The notes under the pieces are model-generated. The model made no database searches. It worked only from the letters and a program-made list of their open reading frames with translations, and was not told where the DNA came from. This document shows positions 25,231-33,492 of a stretch of 44,215 nt of DNA, piece after piece (the stretch's first letter is position 1; each line of letters opens with the position of its first letter). Source of the DNA: Ignavibacteria bacterium GWC2_36_12. GTDB lineage: Bacteria; Bacteroidota; Ignavibacteria; Ignavibacteriales; Ignavibacteriaceae. Position numbers and translations under genes: made by a program. The stretch lies in contig MGZZ01000134.1 in assembly GCA_001802795.1 (NCBI GenBank), positions 1-44,215 on the forward strand. Reading direction: 5' to 3'.

Positions 25231-27141
25231 ATGAAACTATATTATTTAATAATAATATTTTTATTCGTTAGCGCTGCATCTAATTTCAGTCAACAATTTG
25301 TTCAAGAGTGGGAATTTCCCGATCGGCTTAGATATGTGGGCGATATAGATGGCGATGGTATCGGGGAATTTGCGTTTGAAGATGAGGACAGCCTGAGAAC
25401 AACTTTTTATGACGGTAAATCTCATGATATAAAATGGACTATTGATGGTCGGGATTTTCAATCTGAGTTGTATTATGATGAAAGGGCGAGCGCTGTACCT
25501 AAATATAATAAATATCCTTTGATGGATTATGATAACGACGGTACCAAGGATATTTTTTTTAATAATGATGGTAAGATTTCGATAATTAATCCAGTAAATA
25601 ATAATACAGTTTTTGAATTTTTAGATTCAACTGCAACACGCACGCACGCGCGTACAGATTTATATGTACTTTCCGATATTGATGGCGATAAAGAATTGGA
25701 AATTGTTTTCCTTTCTAGCTTTGAAGATGTACCAGGTAATAGAACCTATAAAACGCATCTTTTTTCAACAGGGATAGCAACTAATTCGGAAAGTAATTTT
25801 AAAACAGCCAGTACAACTTTTCAAAATCATCAGAGCACTAAGTCAAATACAGAGTTTACATTGGAATGGGAATTCCAAGACAGACTTGATTATGTTGGTG
25901 ATATTGATGGTGATGGTATTGGTGAGTTCGCTCATTATGATAATAACCAACAAATTATGACTTACTATGACGGTAATAATCATAATATAAAGTGGAATAC
26001 ATTTGGGATTAGATATGAATTTGAATTATTTTATGCTGACCATCAACGTTGTTTGCTTCCTGAAGGAAATGAATTCCCTGTTCAGGATTACAATGGTGAT
26101 GGGGTTTGTGATTTTTTTTTCAGTACCGATAGTTCTTTTCAGATTGTGAGCATTTCCAATGATTCTGTTCTTTTTGAATTTTCGGTTCCACAGACTTATT
26201 TTTATGTTTTGTCTGACGTGGACGGTGATGGATTTCTTGAGTTAGTTTTAACAGCTGTGTCAAATGTTTATCCATACGAAAAAACATATGTTTTTTCAAC
26301 AACAATTACCTCTTCCAATAAAAATATTAGTAATACTTCTTTTTTAAATAATGCGGCTTCAAGCGGGCAATTTGAAAAGCTGTGGGAATTTGCGGAAGAA
26401 TTATATTTTATGGGCGACATGGACGGTGATGGCATTGGGGAATTTTTCCTTACAGATTATGCTACTAATAATACGAATTTTTACAGCTTTCAAAATGACA
26501 ATATTAAATGGCAATTTGCAGATCAATCCTTCCAAAGTGATTATTATTATGCTGAAAGAATGTCGGCTATGCCACCTTTCAATATTTTTCCTGTATTAGA
26601 TTTTAATGGCGATAATATTAAAGAAATACCACATATGTCCAATGATGAAAAAGAAACAATACTTTATGATGTTGTTAATGATAGTGTTGTTTTCAATTTA
26701 AGTGGGCAGGATATTGAAGACAGCTTTCTATCTAACATCTCTGATGTAAATGGAAATGGGGATTTGGAACTTGTATTTTGGGTTCGTTATTATGATGGAT
26801 CTAAAGCAACTCAAGTTTACTCTACGGGTGTACCTGTTACCGCGCTTCAAAATACCAATATTTTGCATCCCGGTGAGTACGAGCTGGCTCAAAATTACCC
26901 CAACCCGTTTAATCCAACTACAAAAATAAAATATGCAGTTCCGGTAATAGGTTTTGTAACATTAAAGATTTATGATGTTCTGGGGAAAGAAATTGCAACT
27001 TTGGTTAACGAAGAAAAACCGGCAGGAAGTTATGAAGTAGAATTTAATGCTTCTGAATTAAATTTAACAAGCGGTGTGTACTTCTACAGAATTACAACCG
27101 GAGGGTTTGAGGATACAAAGAAATTATTGCTTTTGAAATAA
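25231..27141 (+). CDS. T9SS-exported protein with three calcium-loop (FG-GAP/VCBS-like) units
   Basis: The 636-residue protein has a signal peptide (cleavage near residue 20), three copies of a ~165-185-residue unit (starting near residues 21, 207 and 377) and a T9SS sorting domain from AQNYPNPFNPTT to KKLLLLK. Each unit begins with an EWEF-like strand and a GDIDGDGIGEF loop, has a DYN/DGDG-like loop in the middle and a SDIDGD..LELV loop near its end. These Dx(D/N)xDG loops bind calcium in FG-GAP, VCBS and integrin-like propellers. The next gene encodes a protein with a single unit. A (CGCA)-rich tract lies in the first unit at ~25636-25655. The function is probably adhesion or surface structure. 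Confidence 0.85.
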   Translation: MKLYYLIIIFLFVSAASNFSQQFVQEWEFPDRLRYVGDIDGDGIGEFAFEDEDSLRTTFYDGKSHDIKWTIDGRDFQSELYYDERASAVPKYNKYPLMDYDNDGTKDIFFNNDGKISIINPVNNNTVFEFLDSTATRTHARTDLYVLSDIDGDKELEIVFLSSFEDVPGNRTYKTHLFSTGIATNSESNFKTASTTFQNHQSTKSNTEFTLEWEFQDRLDYVGDIDGDGIGEFAHYDNNQQIMTYYDGNNHNIKWNTFGIRYEFELFYADHQRCLLPEGNEFPVQDYNGDGVCDFFFSTDSSFQIVSISNDSVLFEFSVPQTYFYVLSDVDGDGFLELVLTAVSNVYPYEKTYVFSTTITSSNKNISNTSFLNNAASSGQFEKLWEFAEELYFMGDMDGDGIGEFFLTDYATNNTNFYSFQNDNIKWQFADQSFQSDYYYAERMSAMPPFNIFPVLDFNGDNIKEIPHMSNDEKETILYDVVNDSVVFNLSGQDIEDSFLSNISDVNGNGDLELVFWVRYYDGSKATQVYSTGVPVTALQNTNILHPGEYELAQNYPNPFNPTTKIKYAVPVIGFVTLKIYDVLGKEIATLVNEEKPAGSYEVEFNASELNLTSGVYFYRITTGGFEDTKKLLLLK

Positions 27142-27208
27142 TATATATTAGATTTTTCTGGTCAATCGCATCACTGGCATCTTTTTATAAAATAAATAGG
27201 AGTAAAAA

Positions 27209-28072
27209 ATGCAACGGATTTTTATAATTATTGGACTAATAGTATTTGTGTTTTTTAGAAATAGTTATAGCCAGCAGTTTATCTTAGAATGGGAAATATC
27301 ACAAGGTCTTGAATATGTTGGTGATATAGACGGTGATGGTGTTGGAGAATTTGTTGATTACGATAGCGATAATTTTATCACAACTTTTTATGATGGGCAA
27401 AATCATAATTTGAAATGGACAATTACAGAGAAGATTTTTAATGATGACATATTCGATGCTGATGCCATGGTGCATCCGGCTTATAGTAAATTTCCATCAA
27501 TTGATTACAATGGTGATGGTAAGAGAGAATTATTCTTTGAACCCTCTGTTGGGGAAGGAATTATCATAGTTGATGTGGTTAATAATACAAATGTTTTTGA
27601 ATGGGTTGACGACCAAATTACTACGGTCGATTTTGAAACTTTATCTGATGTGGATGGAGATGGAGAATTAGAATTAGTTTATAGAACAATTCAATACAAT
27701 TTTAATTTTCCTGATTCAAACATTAATAAGACATATGTTTATTCCACCGGTTTAACAACAACGGCTTTAGAAGGGAATAATATATCCTCTCCAAAGGCAT
27801 ATAGACTTGAACAAAATTATCCTAACCCGTTTAACCCGGCAACAACAATTCGTTATTCATTAACATCATCTGAAAAAGTATCTGTCAGTATTTATGATGC
27901 TTCCGGTCAGCTTGTAAAAGAATTTATTAATGAACACTTTCAGGCTGGTGAATATGAAGTAATCTGGGATGGTTCAAATAATTTTGGCGAAAAAGTATCC
28001 TCAGGTGCTTACTTTTATCAACTAACTACTGGTGATTATGCAGAAGCAAAAAAAATGATCCTGCTGAAGTAA
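27209..28072 (+). CDS. T9SS-exported protein with one calcium-loop unit
   Basis: The 287-residue protein has a signal peptide (cleavage near FRNSYSQ), a single copy of the unit that is present three times in the preceding protein (EWEIS, GDIDGDGVGEF, DYNGDGKRELFF, SDVDGDGELELV) and a T9SS sorting domain ending AKKMILLK. It has an AGGAG ribosome binding site 6 nt before the ATG, in a leader resembling that of the previous gene. The two genes are clearly paralogous neighbours. Confidence 0.85.
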   Translation: MQRIFIIIGLIVFVFFRNSYSQQFILEWEISQGLEYVGDIDGDGVGEFVDYDSDNFITTFYDGQNHNLKWTITEKIFNDDIFDADAMVHPAYSKFPSIDYNGDGKRELFFEPSVGEGIIIVDVVNNTNVFEWVDDQITTVDFETLSDVDGDGELELVYRTIQYNFNFPDSNINKTYVYSTGLTTTALEGNNISSPKAYRLEQNYPNPFNPATTIRYSLTSSEKVSVSIYDASGQLVKEFINEHFQAGEYEVIWDGSNNFGEKVSSGAYFYQLTTGDYAEAKKMILLK

Positions 28073-28146
28073 TTTTGTGAGAAGCTAAAGTGGATCACAT
28101 TTTTTAGGTCTGTTCAATTGTTTTTATAATGAAATCTATTTAGAAT

Positions 28147-29814
28147 CTAAGTTTGTATTATCCCCGGATTAAACCTTGGCATATCGGGATTGTTATTTGC
28201 AACTTCGATCGCCGTTGAGACATATTCTCTTGTTAATGCAGGATCTATAATTTCATCAATCCATAATCTTGCAGCGGCGTAAAGAGGACTATTCTTTTCA
28301 TCATAAGCTTTTGTTATTTCATTCAGCAACTTCTGCTTATCTTTTTCTGAAGGATGCTCTCCGCTTTTTTCTCCGCCTTTGGCGGATTGTTTAATTTTAA
28401 TATCGAGCAGAACACTTGCTGCCTGAGAAGAACCCATTACTGCAATTTTAGCATTTGGGTAAGCAAAGATAAATCTTGGATCGTAAGCTTTGCCGCACAT
28501 TGCATAGTTACCGGCACCAAAACTATTCCCAACTATAATTGTAATTTTCGGAACAACTGAATTAGCAACAGCGTTAACCATTTTTGCTCCGTCTTTAATA
28601 ATTCCGCCATGCTCTGCGCGGCTACCAACCATAAATCCTGTGACATCCTGAAGGAAAAGCAAAGGAATTTTTTTCTGGTTACAGTTCATTATAAATCTTG
28701 CTGCTTTGTCTGCACTATCGGAATAAATAACTCCGCCAACCTGCATTTCACCTGTTTCTGTTTTAACAATATTTCTCTGATTTGCAATAATCCCAACTGC
28801 CCATCCGTCAATTCTTGCATAAGCCGTAATTAAAGTTTTTCCGAAACCTGCTTTGTATTCATCAATCTCAGAGTTATCAACAATTCTTGAAATAAGTTCA
28901 TAAGTATCGTAAGGTTTTGTAGAGTCTTCCGGAAGCAATCCATAAATTTCTTTTGGTGAAAAGAGGGGAGGCTTACTTTCAGTTTTATTAAATCCTGCCT
29001 TTGATTGTTCACCGAATTTTTCTGTCAGACTTCGTATTTGTGCAAGACATTCTTCATCATTCTTCATTACATAATCGGTAACACCGGAAATATTTGATTG
29101 AACTTTTGCACCGCCAAGGCTTTCATTATCAATTATCTCACCTATTGCAGCTTTTACCAGATGGGAACCAGCAAGAAAAACCGAACCTTCACCTTCAACA
29201 ATTAATGCTTCATCACTCATAATTGGAAGATAAGCTCCCCCGGCGACACAAGGACCCATTATTGCCGCAATCTGTGGAATTCCCATTGAAGACATTATAG
29301 CATTATTCCGGAAAACTCTTCCGAAGTGTTCTTTATCAGGAAAGATTTCATCCTGCATTGGAAGGAAAACTCCGGCACTATCAACAAGATAAATTATCGG
29401 CATCCTGTTATCCATTGCAATTTCCTGTGCACGTAAATTCTTTTTTGCAGTGATCGGAAACCAGGCGCCAGCTTTTACAGTTGCATCATTAGCCACAATT
29501 ACATGAAAACGACTATTGATCTTTCCAACTCCATAAACGGTACCTGCGCTTGGCGCTCCACCATGTTCTTCGTACATTTCCCAAGCAGCAAAAGAACTTA
29601 ATTCAAAAAATTCCTTTGGGTTGTCGAGTAATTTGTTTATTCTTTCACGTGCTGTCAGTTTACCTTTTGATTTATGCTTTTCAATTGCTTTCAGTCCGCC
29701 ACCCAATTTAATCTTTTCTTTTTCAGCATTTAGCTTTCTTAATAATTCTTTTTGGTAATCTTCTCTTTTGTTAAAAGAGGAATTTTGATTTATGGATGAA
29801 CCGATTTTTTTCAT
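28147..29814 (-). CDS. Acyl-CoA carboxylase carboxyltransferase subunit, methylcrotonyl-CoA carboxylase beta type
   Basis: The 555-residue protein is a full-length biotin-dependent carboxyltransferase. It has LTARERINKLLD near the N-terminus, the N-domain signature DSAGVFLPMQ...FPDKEHFGRVF, GGAYLPIMSDE, and the C-domain NSFGAGNYAMCGKAYDPRF. The FPDxxHFGRxF word is typical of the MCC/geranyl-CoA branch rather than the propionyl-CoA carboxylase beta subunit. It transfers carboxyl from carboxybiotin to an enoyl-CoA, likely 3-methylcrotonyl-CoA in leucine breakdown. The biotin carboxylase subunit is not in this window. Residues 477-481 (SAKGG) are encoded by a 15-nt palindrome that lengthens a surface loop. 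It sits 11 nt after the acyl-CoA dehydrogenase gene. Confidence 0.9.
   Translation of the reverse strand: MKKIGSSINQNSSFNKREDYQKELLRKLNAEKEKIKLGGGLKAIEKHKSKGKLTARERINKLLDNPKEFFELSSFAAWEMYEEHGGAPSAGTVYGVGKINSRFHVIVANDATVKAGAWFPITAKKNLRAQEIAMDNRMPIIYLVDSAGVFLPMQDEIFPDKEHFGRVFRNNAIMSSMGIPQIAAIMGPCVAGGAYLPIMSDEALIVEGEGSVFLAGSHLVKAAIGEIIDNESLGGAKVQSNISGVTDYVMKNDEECLAQIRSLTEKFGEQSKAGFNKTESKPPLFSPKEIYGLLPEDSTKPYDTYELISRIVDNSEIDEYKAGFGKTLITAYARIDGWAVGIIANQRNIVKTETGEMQVGGVIYSDSADKAARFIMNCNQKKIPLLFLQDVTGFMVGSRAEHGGIIKDGAKMVNAVANSVVPKITIIVGNSFGAGNYAMCGKAYDPRFIFAYPNAKIAVMGSSQAASVLLDIKIKQSAKGGEKSGEHPSEKDKQKLLNEITKAYDEKNSPLYAAARLWIDEIIDPALTREYVSTAIEVANNNPDMPRFNPGIIQT
28372..28386 (-). repeat. In-frame 15-nt palindrome in the carboxyltransferase gene
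   Basis: TCCGCCTTTGGCGGA has a perfect 6-bp stem and 3-nt loop. It is the same element as 23792-23806, and on the coding strand it adds Ser-Ala-Lys-Gly-Gly to the loop before EKSGEHP, where related enzymes are about four residues shorter by memory of the family. Confidence 0.75.
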
Positions 29815-29825
29815 GACAAATACAG

Positions 29826-30992
29826 TTATTCTTCACTCAATAAATTTCTTGCAATTACTATTCGTTGAATTTCAGAAGTTCCCTCACCAATTGTACAAAG
29901 TTTTACATCGCGATAAAATTTTTCTACCGGATAATCTTTTATAAAACCATATCCGCCAAAAATCTGAACGGTTTCACTTGAAGCTTTCTCAGCTATTTCA
30001 CTTGCAAAGAGTTTTGCCATTGCAGCTTCTTTTGTAATCGATTCACCTTTATCTTTTTTTAATGCCGCTCTATATGTTAGCAATCTTGCTGCTTCAATAT
30101 TGGTTGACATTTCTGCAAGTTTAAATTGTATTCCCTGGAATTCATTTAAATGTTTTCCGAATTGCTTTCGTTCACCGGAATATTTGATTGATGCATTGAG
30201 GCATCCTTGGGCAAGCCCAAGACTCAAAGCAGCGATAGAAATTCTTCCTCCTTCAAGAATTTTCATTGCCTGTACAAATCCTTCTCCTTCTTCGCCGATT
30301 AAATTTTCCGCGGGTACTTTACAGTTCTCAAAAGTTAATTGAGTCGTGTCGCTTGCGCGCATACCGAGCTTGTTCTCTTTTTTCCCTATAATTAAACCTT
30401 CCGCTCCTTTTTCAAGAATGAAAGCGGATATTCCTTTTTTACCTTTGGATTTATCTGTGACTGCCATTATAACTAAGGTGCTTCCAACAGTTCCGTGAGT
30501 TGTAAAAGTTTTGGAACCGTTTAGAATGTAATAACCATCTTTCTTTTCTGCAATCGTTCTTAGTCCTGCTGCATCACTACCGGAAACAGATTCAGTTAAA
30601 CCCCATGCAGCTATTTTCTTTCCTGAAGCCAAATCAGGTAGAAATTTCTTTTTCTGTTCTTCATTTGCAAATCTTAAAATGTGGTTTGTCCCCAAACCAT
30701 TGTGCGCCGCTACAGATAAGGCTATTGATGGATCAACTTTTGCTATTTCTTCTATAATAATTACGAAATCTGCGTAACTTAAACCTGCGCCGCCATATTC
30801 TTCAGGTACGAGGATTCCAAGAAAACCCAGTTCACCAAGCTGCTGCATAATTTCCATAGGGAATTCCTGCGATTCATCATATTGCATTACAAGAGGCTTA
30901 ATTGTTTTTTCTGCAAACTCTCTTATGGTATCTCTGATGATAACCTGGTTATCAGTTAAATCGATGTTGAATGTGTCTTCTTCAATGTTCAT
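29826..30992 (-). CDS. Acyl-CoA dehydrogenase
   Basis: The 388-residue protein has the full acyl-CoA dehydrogenase layout. The N-terminal helical domain begins LTDNQVIIRDTIREFAEK. AAWGLTESVSGSDAAG is the FAD/substrate contact region, and GERKQFGKHL and QIFGGYGFIKDYPVEKFYRD are family signatures. It ends with IGEGTSEIQRIVIARNLL, which contains the usual catalytic Glu region of short-chain enzymes. It oxidises an acyl-CoA to enoyl-CoA, passing electrons to ETF. Next to an MCC-type carboxyltransferase, isovaleryl-CoA or another branched acyl-CoA is the most likely substrate, but the exact chain type cannot be fixed from sequence by eye. Confidence 0.92.
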   Translation of the reverse strand: MNIEEDTFNIDLTDNQVIIRDTIREFAEKTIKPLVMQYDESQEFPMEIMQQLGELGFLGILVPEEYGGAGLSYADFVIIIEEIAKVDPSIALSVAAHNGLGTNHILRFANEEQKKKFLPDLASGKKIAAWGLTESVSGSDAAGLRTIAEKKDGYYILNGSKTFTTHGTVGSTLVIMAVTDKSKGKKGISAFILEKGAEGLIIGKKENKLGMRASDTTQLTFENCKVPAENLIGEEGEGFVQAMKILEGGRISIAALSLGLAQGCLNASIKYSGERKQFGKHLNEFQGIQFKLAEMSTNIEAARLLTYRAALKKDKGESITKEAAMAKLFASEIAEKASSETVQIFGGYGFIKDYPVEKFYRDVKLCTIGEGTSEIQRIVIARNLLSEE

Positions 30993-31011
30993 AATTTCTT
31001 TTCCCTTAACT

Positions 31012-31042
31012 AATGGAATATCGGAATACTGGAATATTGGGA
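31012..31042 (+). repeat. Left inverted-repeat arm of the four-helix-bundle cassette
   Basis: The arm consists of 8-nt units (TGGAATAT, CGGAATAC, TGGAATAT) ending TGGGA. It matches the reverse complement of 31545-31575 at 25 of 31 positions. The pair brackets the four-helix-bundle gene. Confidence 0.8.
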
Positions 31043-31063
31043 GTTAAATTGAGACTCAACGAA

Positions 31064-31498
31064 TTAACCATAATCATCAGACGGTTCACGAATAATTGTA
31101 TCCCAATTTCCAGATTCTTGTTTCATTTGTAACGACTTTTTTAGAGCAATCAATTTGTTCTCTACTTCATAATGCAAATTATCAAACTCTTCAAAGAATT
31201 GCGGGCTAATTTTATTTACAGATTTTAGACCTATCAATCGCGTCATTACTTCACCTGATGATCCGAGGGCAATATCCAAAAAACGTATATATTCTTTAAT
31301 TGATTTTCTACAATATCCTTCTGCAATGTTGGATGAAATTGATTGCGTCGCACCCAGTATTTGTGCTTTTAATTTATAGTTTAAACCCTGTATAAAATTT
31401 ATTTCTGAATATACAACTTTGAATAACTGAATACTTTTTTGCCATACATCTAATTTCATATATCCACGATTGAGATTTTTCAAAGATGTAAATTCCAT
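31064..31498 (-). CDS. Four-helix bundle protein (S23/IVP, TIGR02436-like)
   Basis: The 144-residue protein matches the S23 ribosomal/23S-rRNA intervening-sequence protein family. It has KLDVWQKSIQLFKVVY (helix 1), LNYKLKAQILGATQSISSNIAEGYCRKSIKEYIRFLDIALGS in words such as SSNIAEG and RFLDIALGS (helices 2-3), and a final amphipathic helix. Members form homo-oligomeric four-helix bundles and are related to Avd of diversity-generating retroelements. Their function in free-standing form is unknown. No 23S rRNA or reverse transcriptase is nearby. It lies alone between inverted repeats. Confidence 0.88.
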   Translation of the reverse strand: MEFTSLKNLNRGYMKLDVWQKSIQLFKVVYSEINFIQGLNYKLKAQILGATQSISSNIAEGYCRKSIKEYIRFLDIALGSSGEVMTRLIGLKSVNKISPQFFEEFDNLHYEVENKLIALKKSLQMKQESGNWDTIIREPSDDYG

Positions 31499-31544
31499 AC
31501 TGTTATTTTCAGCTTGACATTGTTAAGAAAATTCTATAAAGATA

Positions 31545-31578
31545 TCCCAACATTCCATTATTCCATCATTCCATCATT
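31545..31578 (-). repeat. Right inverted-repeat arm, overlapping the meaB stop
   Basis: On the minus strand it reads as 8-nt units TGGAATGA, TGGAATAA, TGGAATGT and then TGGGA. It forms the inverted partner of 31012-31042. The TAA stop of meaB and its last residues (NDGMME) are encoded by it. Confidence 0.8.
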
Positions 31579-32556
31579 TCTATTCAGGTTTTTTTTGAAA
31601 TCTTCAATAATATTTTCTGCAATATGATAAGGAGATAAACCTTGCCTGCCGGCAGGCAGGTTTCCCAGCACTAATTTTTCCAAAGAAGAATTTAATGATT
31701 TTTCATTTCTTTCTCCCCATAATTCCTTTTTAATTTTATCTTCAACAATCTCTTTAATTCTAACTTTGATCCTGTCCTCGCGTCGCTTCAATAAATTATT
31801 AGTCTTTAATAAATACTCATAATGCTTATTGATCTCAACGGCTATTTCTGAAATTCCCTTATTTTCTGTTGCAACAGCTTTAACAATATTTGGCAGCCAC
31901 GAAGTTTCATTATGTTCTCGCAGCATAAGTATTGTTTTTAAAGCGGTTACGGCATGTTCAGCCGCAGGGCGATCACTTTTGTTTAAAATAAAAAGATCGC
32001 CTATTTCCATCAAACCGGCTTTCATCGCCTGCACTGTATCGCCCGACTCAGGAACCAAAACTACAATTGTTGTATCTGCAGCCTGTGCAATATCAAGTTC
32101 CGATTGACCAACACCCACAGTTTCCAAAATGATATAATCGTATCCTCCCGCATCCAGAACGTCTGCAGCATCGACAGCTTTTTTGCTTAAACCCCCAAGA
32201 CTCCCGCGAGTAGCCATACTTCGAATGAAAACCCCACTGTCGTTGACCAAATCATTCATTCTTATTCTATCGCCAAGTAAAGCCCCCCCGGTAAAAGGAC
32301 TTGTAGGATCGACGGCGATTATTCCTACTTTTTTGTTTTTTGCTCTGTAAAGCTTGGTAAGCTGGTTTGTTATTGTACTTTTGCCTGCACCGGGGGGTCC
32401 GGTTATCCCGATCCTGTATGCTTTGCCAACTGAGGAATAAATAATTTTAAGTAGTTCGGCTGAAATTAAATTATTGGCTTCAACTATCGATATTGATTTT
32501 GCTACTGCCCGTCTTTCACTATTTAATAATTGCCTGACCAGTTCATTGTTAATCAT
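31558..32556 (-). CDS. meaB: MeaB-type GTPase of methylmalonyl-CoA mutase
   Basis: The 332-residue G3E-type GTPase has Walker A GPPGAGKST (53-61), the VDPTSPFTGGALLGDRIRM switch region, ETVGVGQSE and the NKSD-like base motif (LNKSDRPAAEHA). It is the MeaB/ArgK chaperone that protects and reactivates adenosylcobalamin-dependent methylmalonyl-CoA mutase. The mutase genes are not in this window. Residues 300-306 (LPAGRQG) come from a palindrome inserted in frame near the C-terminus, and the final residues come from the inverted-repeat arm of the four-helix cassette. The catalytic core is intact, so it is probably functional. Confidence 0.93.
   Translation of the reverse strand: MINNELVRQLLNSERRAVAKSISIVEANNLISAELLKIIYSSVGKAYRIGITGPPGAGKSTITNQLTKLYRAKNKKVGIIAVDPTSPFTGGALLGDRIRMNDLVNDSGVFIRSMATRGSLGGLSKKAVDAADVLDAGGYDYIILETVGVGQSELDIAQAADTTIVVLVPESGDTVQAMKAGLMEIGDLFILNKSDRPAAEHAVTALKTILMLREHNETSWLPNIVKAVATENKGISEIAVEINKHYEYLLKTNNLLKRREDRIKVRIKEIVEDKIKKELWGERNEKSLNSSLEKLVLGNLPAGRQGLSPYHIAENIIEDFKKNLNRNDGMME
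31641..31660 (-). repeat. In-frame 20-nt palindrome in meaB (LPAGRQG)
   Basis: The sequence centred between 31650 and 31651 (TGCCTGCC/GGCAGGCA core) is a near-perfect palindrome. It encodes Leu-Pro-Ala-Gly-Arg-Gln-Gly in meaB. It is far richer in G+C than its surroundings and looks like an inserted repeat. Confidence 0.8.
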
Positions 32557-32571
32557 AACATATAAACTTAA

Positions 32572-33492
32572 TCACATATTATTTTTAAAGAATTCCACAG
32601 TAGCTTTAAGCCCTTCTTCAAGAATTGTGGAAGGTTTCCAGTTGAATTTTTTGAAAAGTTTTCCGGAAGTTATTACACTTCTCATCTGCTCGCCCGGTGC
32701 CGGTGGACCATGCTTTTCTTCTTTATTACTTCCAGAAAGAAGATTAAGTTTATTGAAAAGCTCGTTTACATCTGTTTCTTTACCTGTACCAACATTATAA
32801 ATATCACAAACATCGTCTTTTAATGTTGTAAGATTTGCTTTAACAACATCACCAACATAGACATAATCTCTTGTTTGTTTTCCTGTTCCGTTTATTACAG
32901 GTTGTTCGTTAGCCAGAAGCTTTGTAGTAAAGATAGCAACTACGCCTGCTTCACCTTTTGAGTTCTGTCTTGGTCCGTAAATATTAGCATATCTTAAAAC
33001 CGTATAATTGAAATTATACTGAAACTTGTAGAAGAAAAGATATTTCTCAACAGCAAGTTTTGAAATGCCGTAAGGTGAGCAGGGAGAGGTAGGGTGGTTT
33101 TCATCTGCAGGGAAATAATTTTGTTCGCCGTAAACTGCCCCACCAGTTGAGGCAAACATAAACTTTTTAACGTTTGTTTTAATACAACATTGCAGAAGAT
33201 TTATTGTCCCGATTATGTTTGTATTTGCATCGAAAGCAGGATCGGCAACGGATTTACGAACATCCATCTGTGCTGCATGATGATTTACAACATCGAATTT
33301 TTCTTTTTCAAAAAGTTGAAGAAGGTTTGTGTCACCAATATCTGCATTAATAAATTTTGCTTTTGGATTCACATTCTTTTCAAACCCTGTCGAGAGATTA
33401 TCAATAACGGTAACTGAATGTCCTTCGTTGATAAACGCATCGGTTATATGCGAAGCTATAAAACCGGCTCCACCGGTGACAAGTATCTTCAC
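32572..33492 (-). CDS. NAD-dependent epimerase/dehydratase (UDP-glucose 4-epimerase-like)
   Basis: The 306-residue extended SDR has GGAGFIAS at residues 7-14, a VNHHAAQMDVRKSV substrate loop, STGGAVYG and the YGISK catalytic motif, as in GalE-like nucleotide-sugar epimerases. It likely interconverts UDP-glucose and UDP-galactose or a related pair and could supply precursors for the glycan locus. The start is GTG, sharing its G with the TAG stop of nadD (TAGTG), and the two genes are translationally coupled. Confidence 0.88.
   Translation of the reverse strand: MKILVTGGAGFIASHITDAFINEGHSVTVIDNLSTGFEKNVNPKAKFINADIGDTNLLQLFEKEKFDVVNHHAAQMDVRKSVADPAFDANTNIIGTINLLQCCIKTNVKKFMFASTGGAVYGEQNYFPADENHPTSPCSPYGISKLAVEKYLFFYKFQYNFNYTVLRYANIYGPRQNSKGEAGVVAIFTTKLLANEQPVINGTGKQTRDYVYVGDVVKANLTTLKDDVCDIYNVGTGKETDVNELFNKLNLLSGSNKEEKHGPPAPGEQMRSVITSGKLFKKFNWKPSTILEEGLKATVEFFKNNM

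Larger units (their letters stand above)
31012..31578. mobile_element. Putative small mobile cassette carrying a four-helix-bundle gene
   Basis: A ~567-bp segment holds a single gene (31064-31498, minus) between inverted arms (31012-31042 and 31545-31578) built from 8-nt TGGAATNN units. It separates acyl-CoA dehydrogenase and meaB, genes expected to be neighbours in a metabolic run, and the right arm overlaps the last codons and stop of meaB. There is no transposase. Calling it mobile is inference from the flanking repeats and insertion position. Confidence 0.5.

Noticed and set aside
25636-25655. CGCA-type tetranucleotide tract in the three-unit T9SS gene, a possible phase-variation tract
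   Set aside because: It is only about three imperfect units, and the frame is intact through it, so slippage is not supported.
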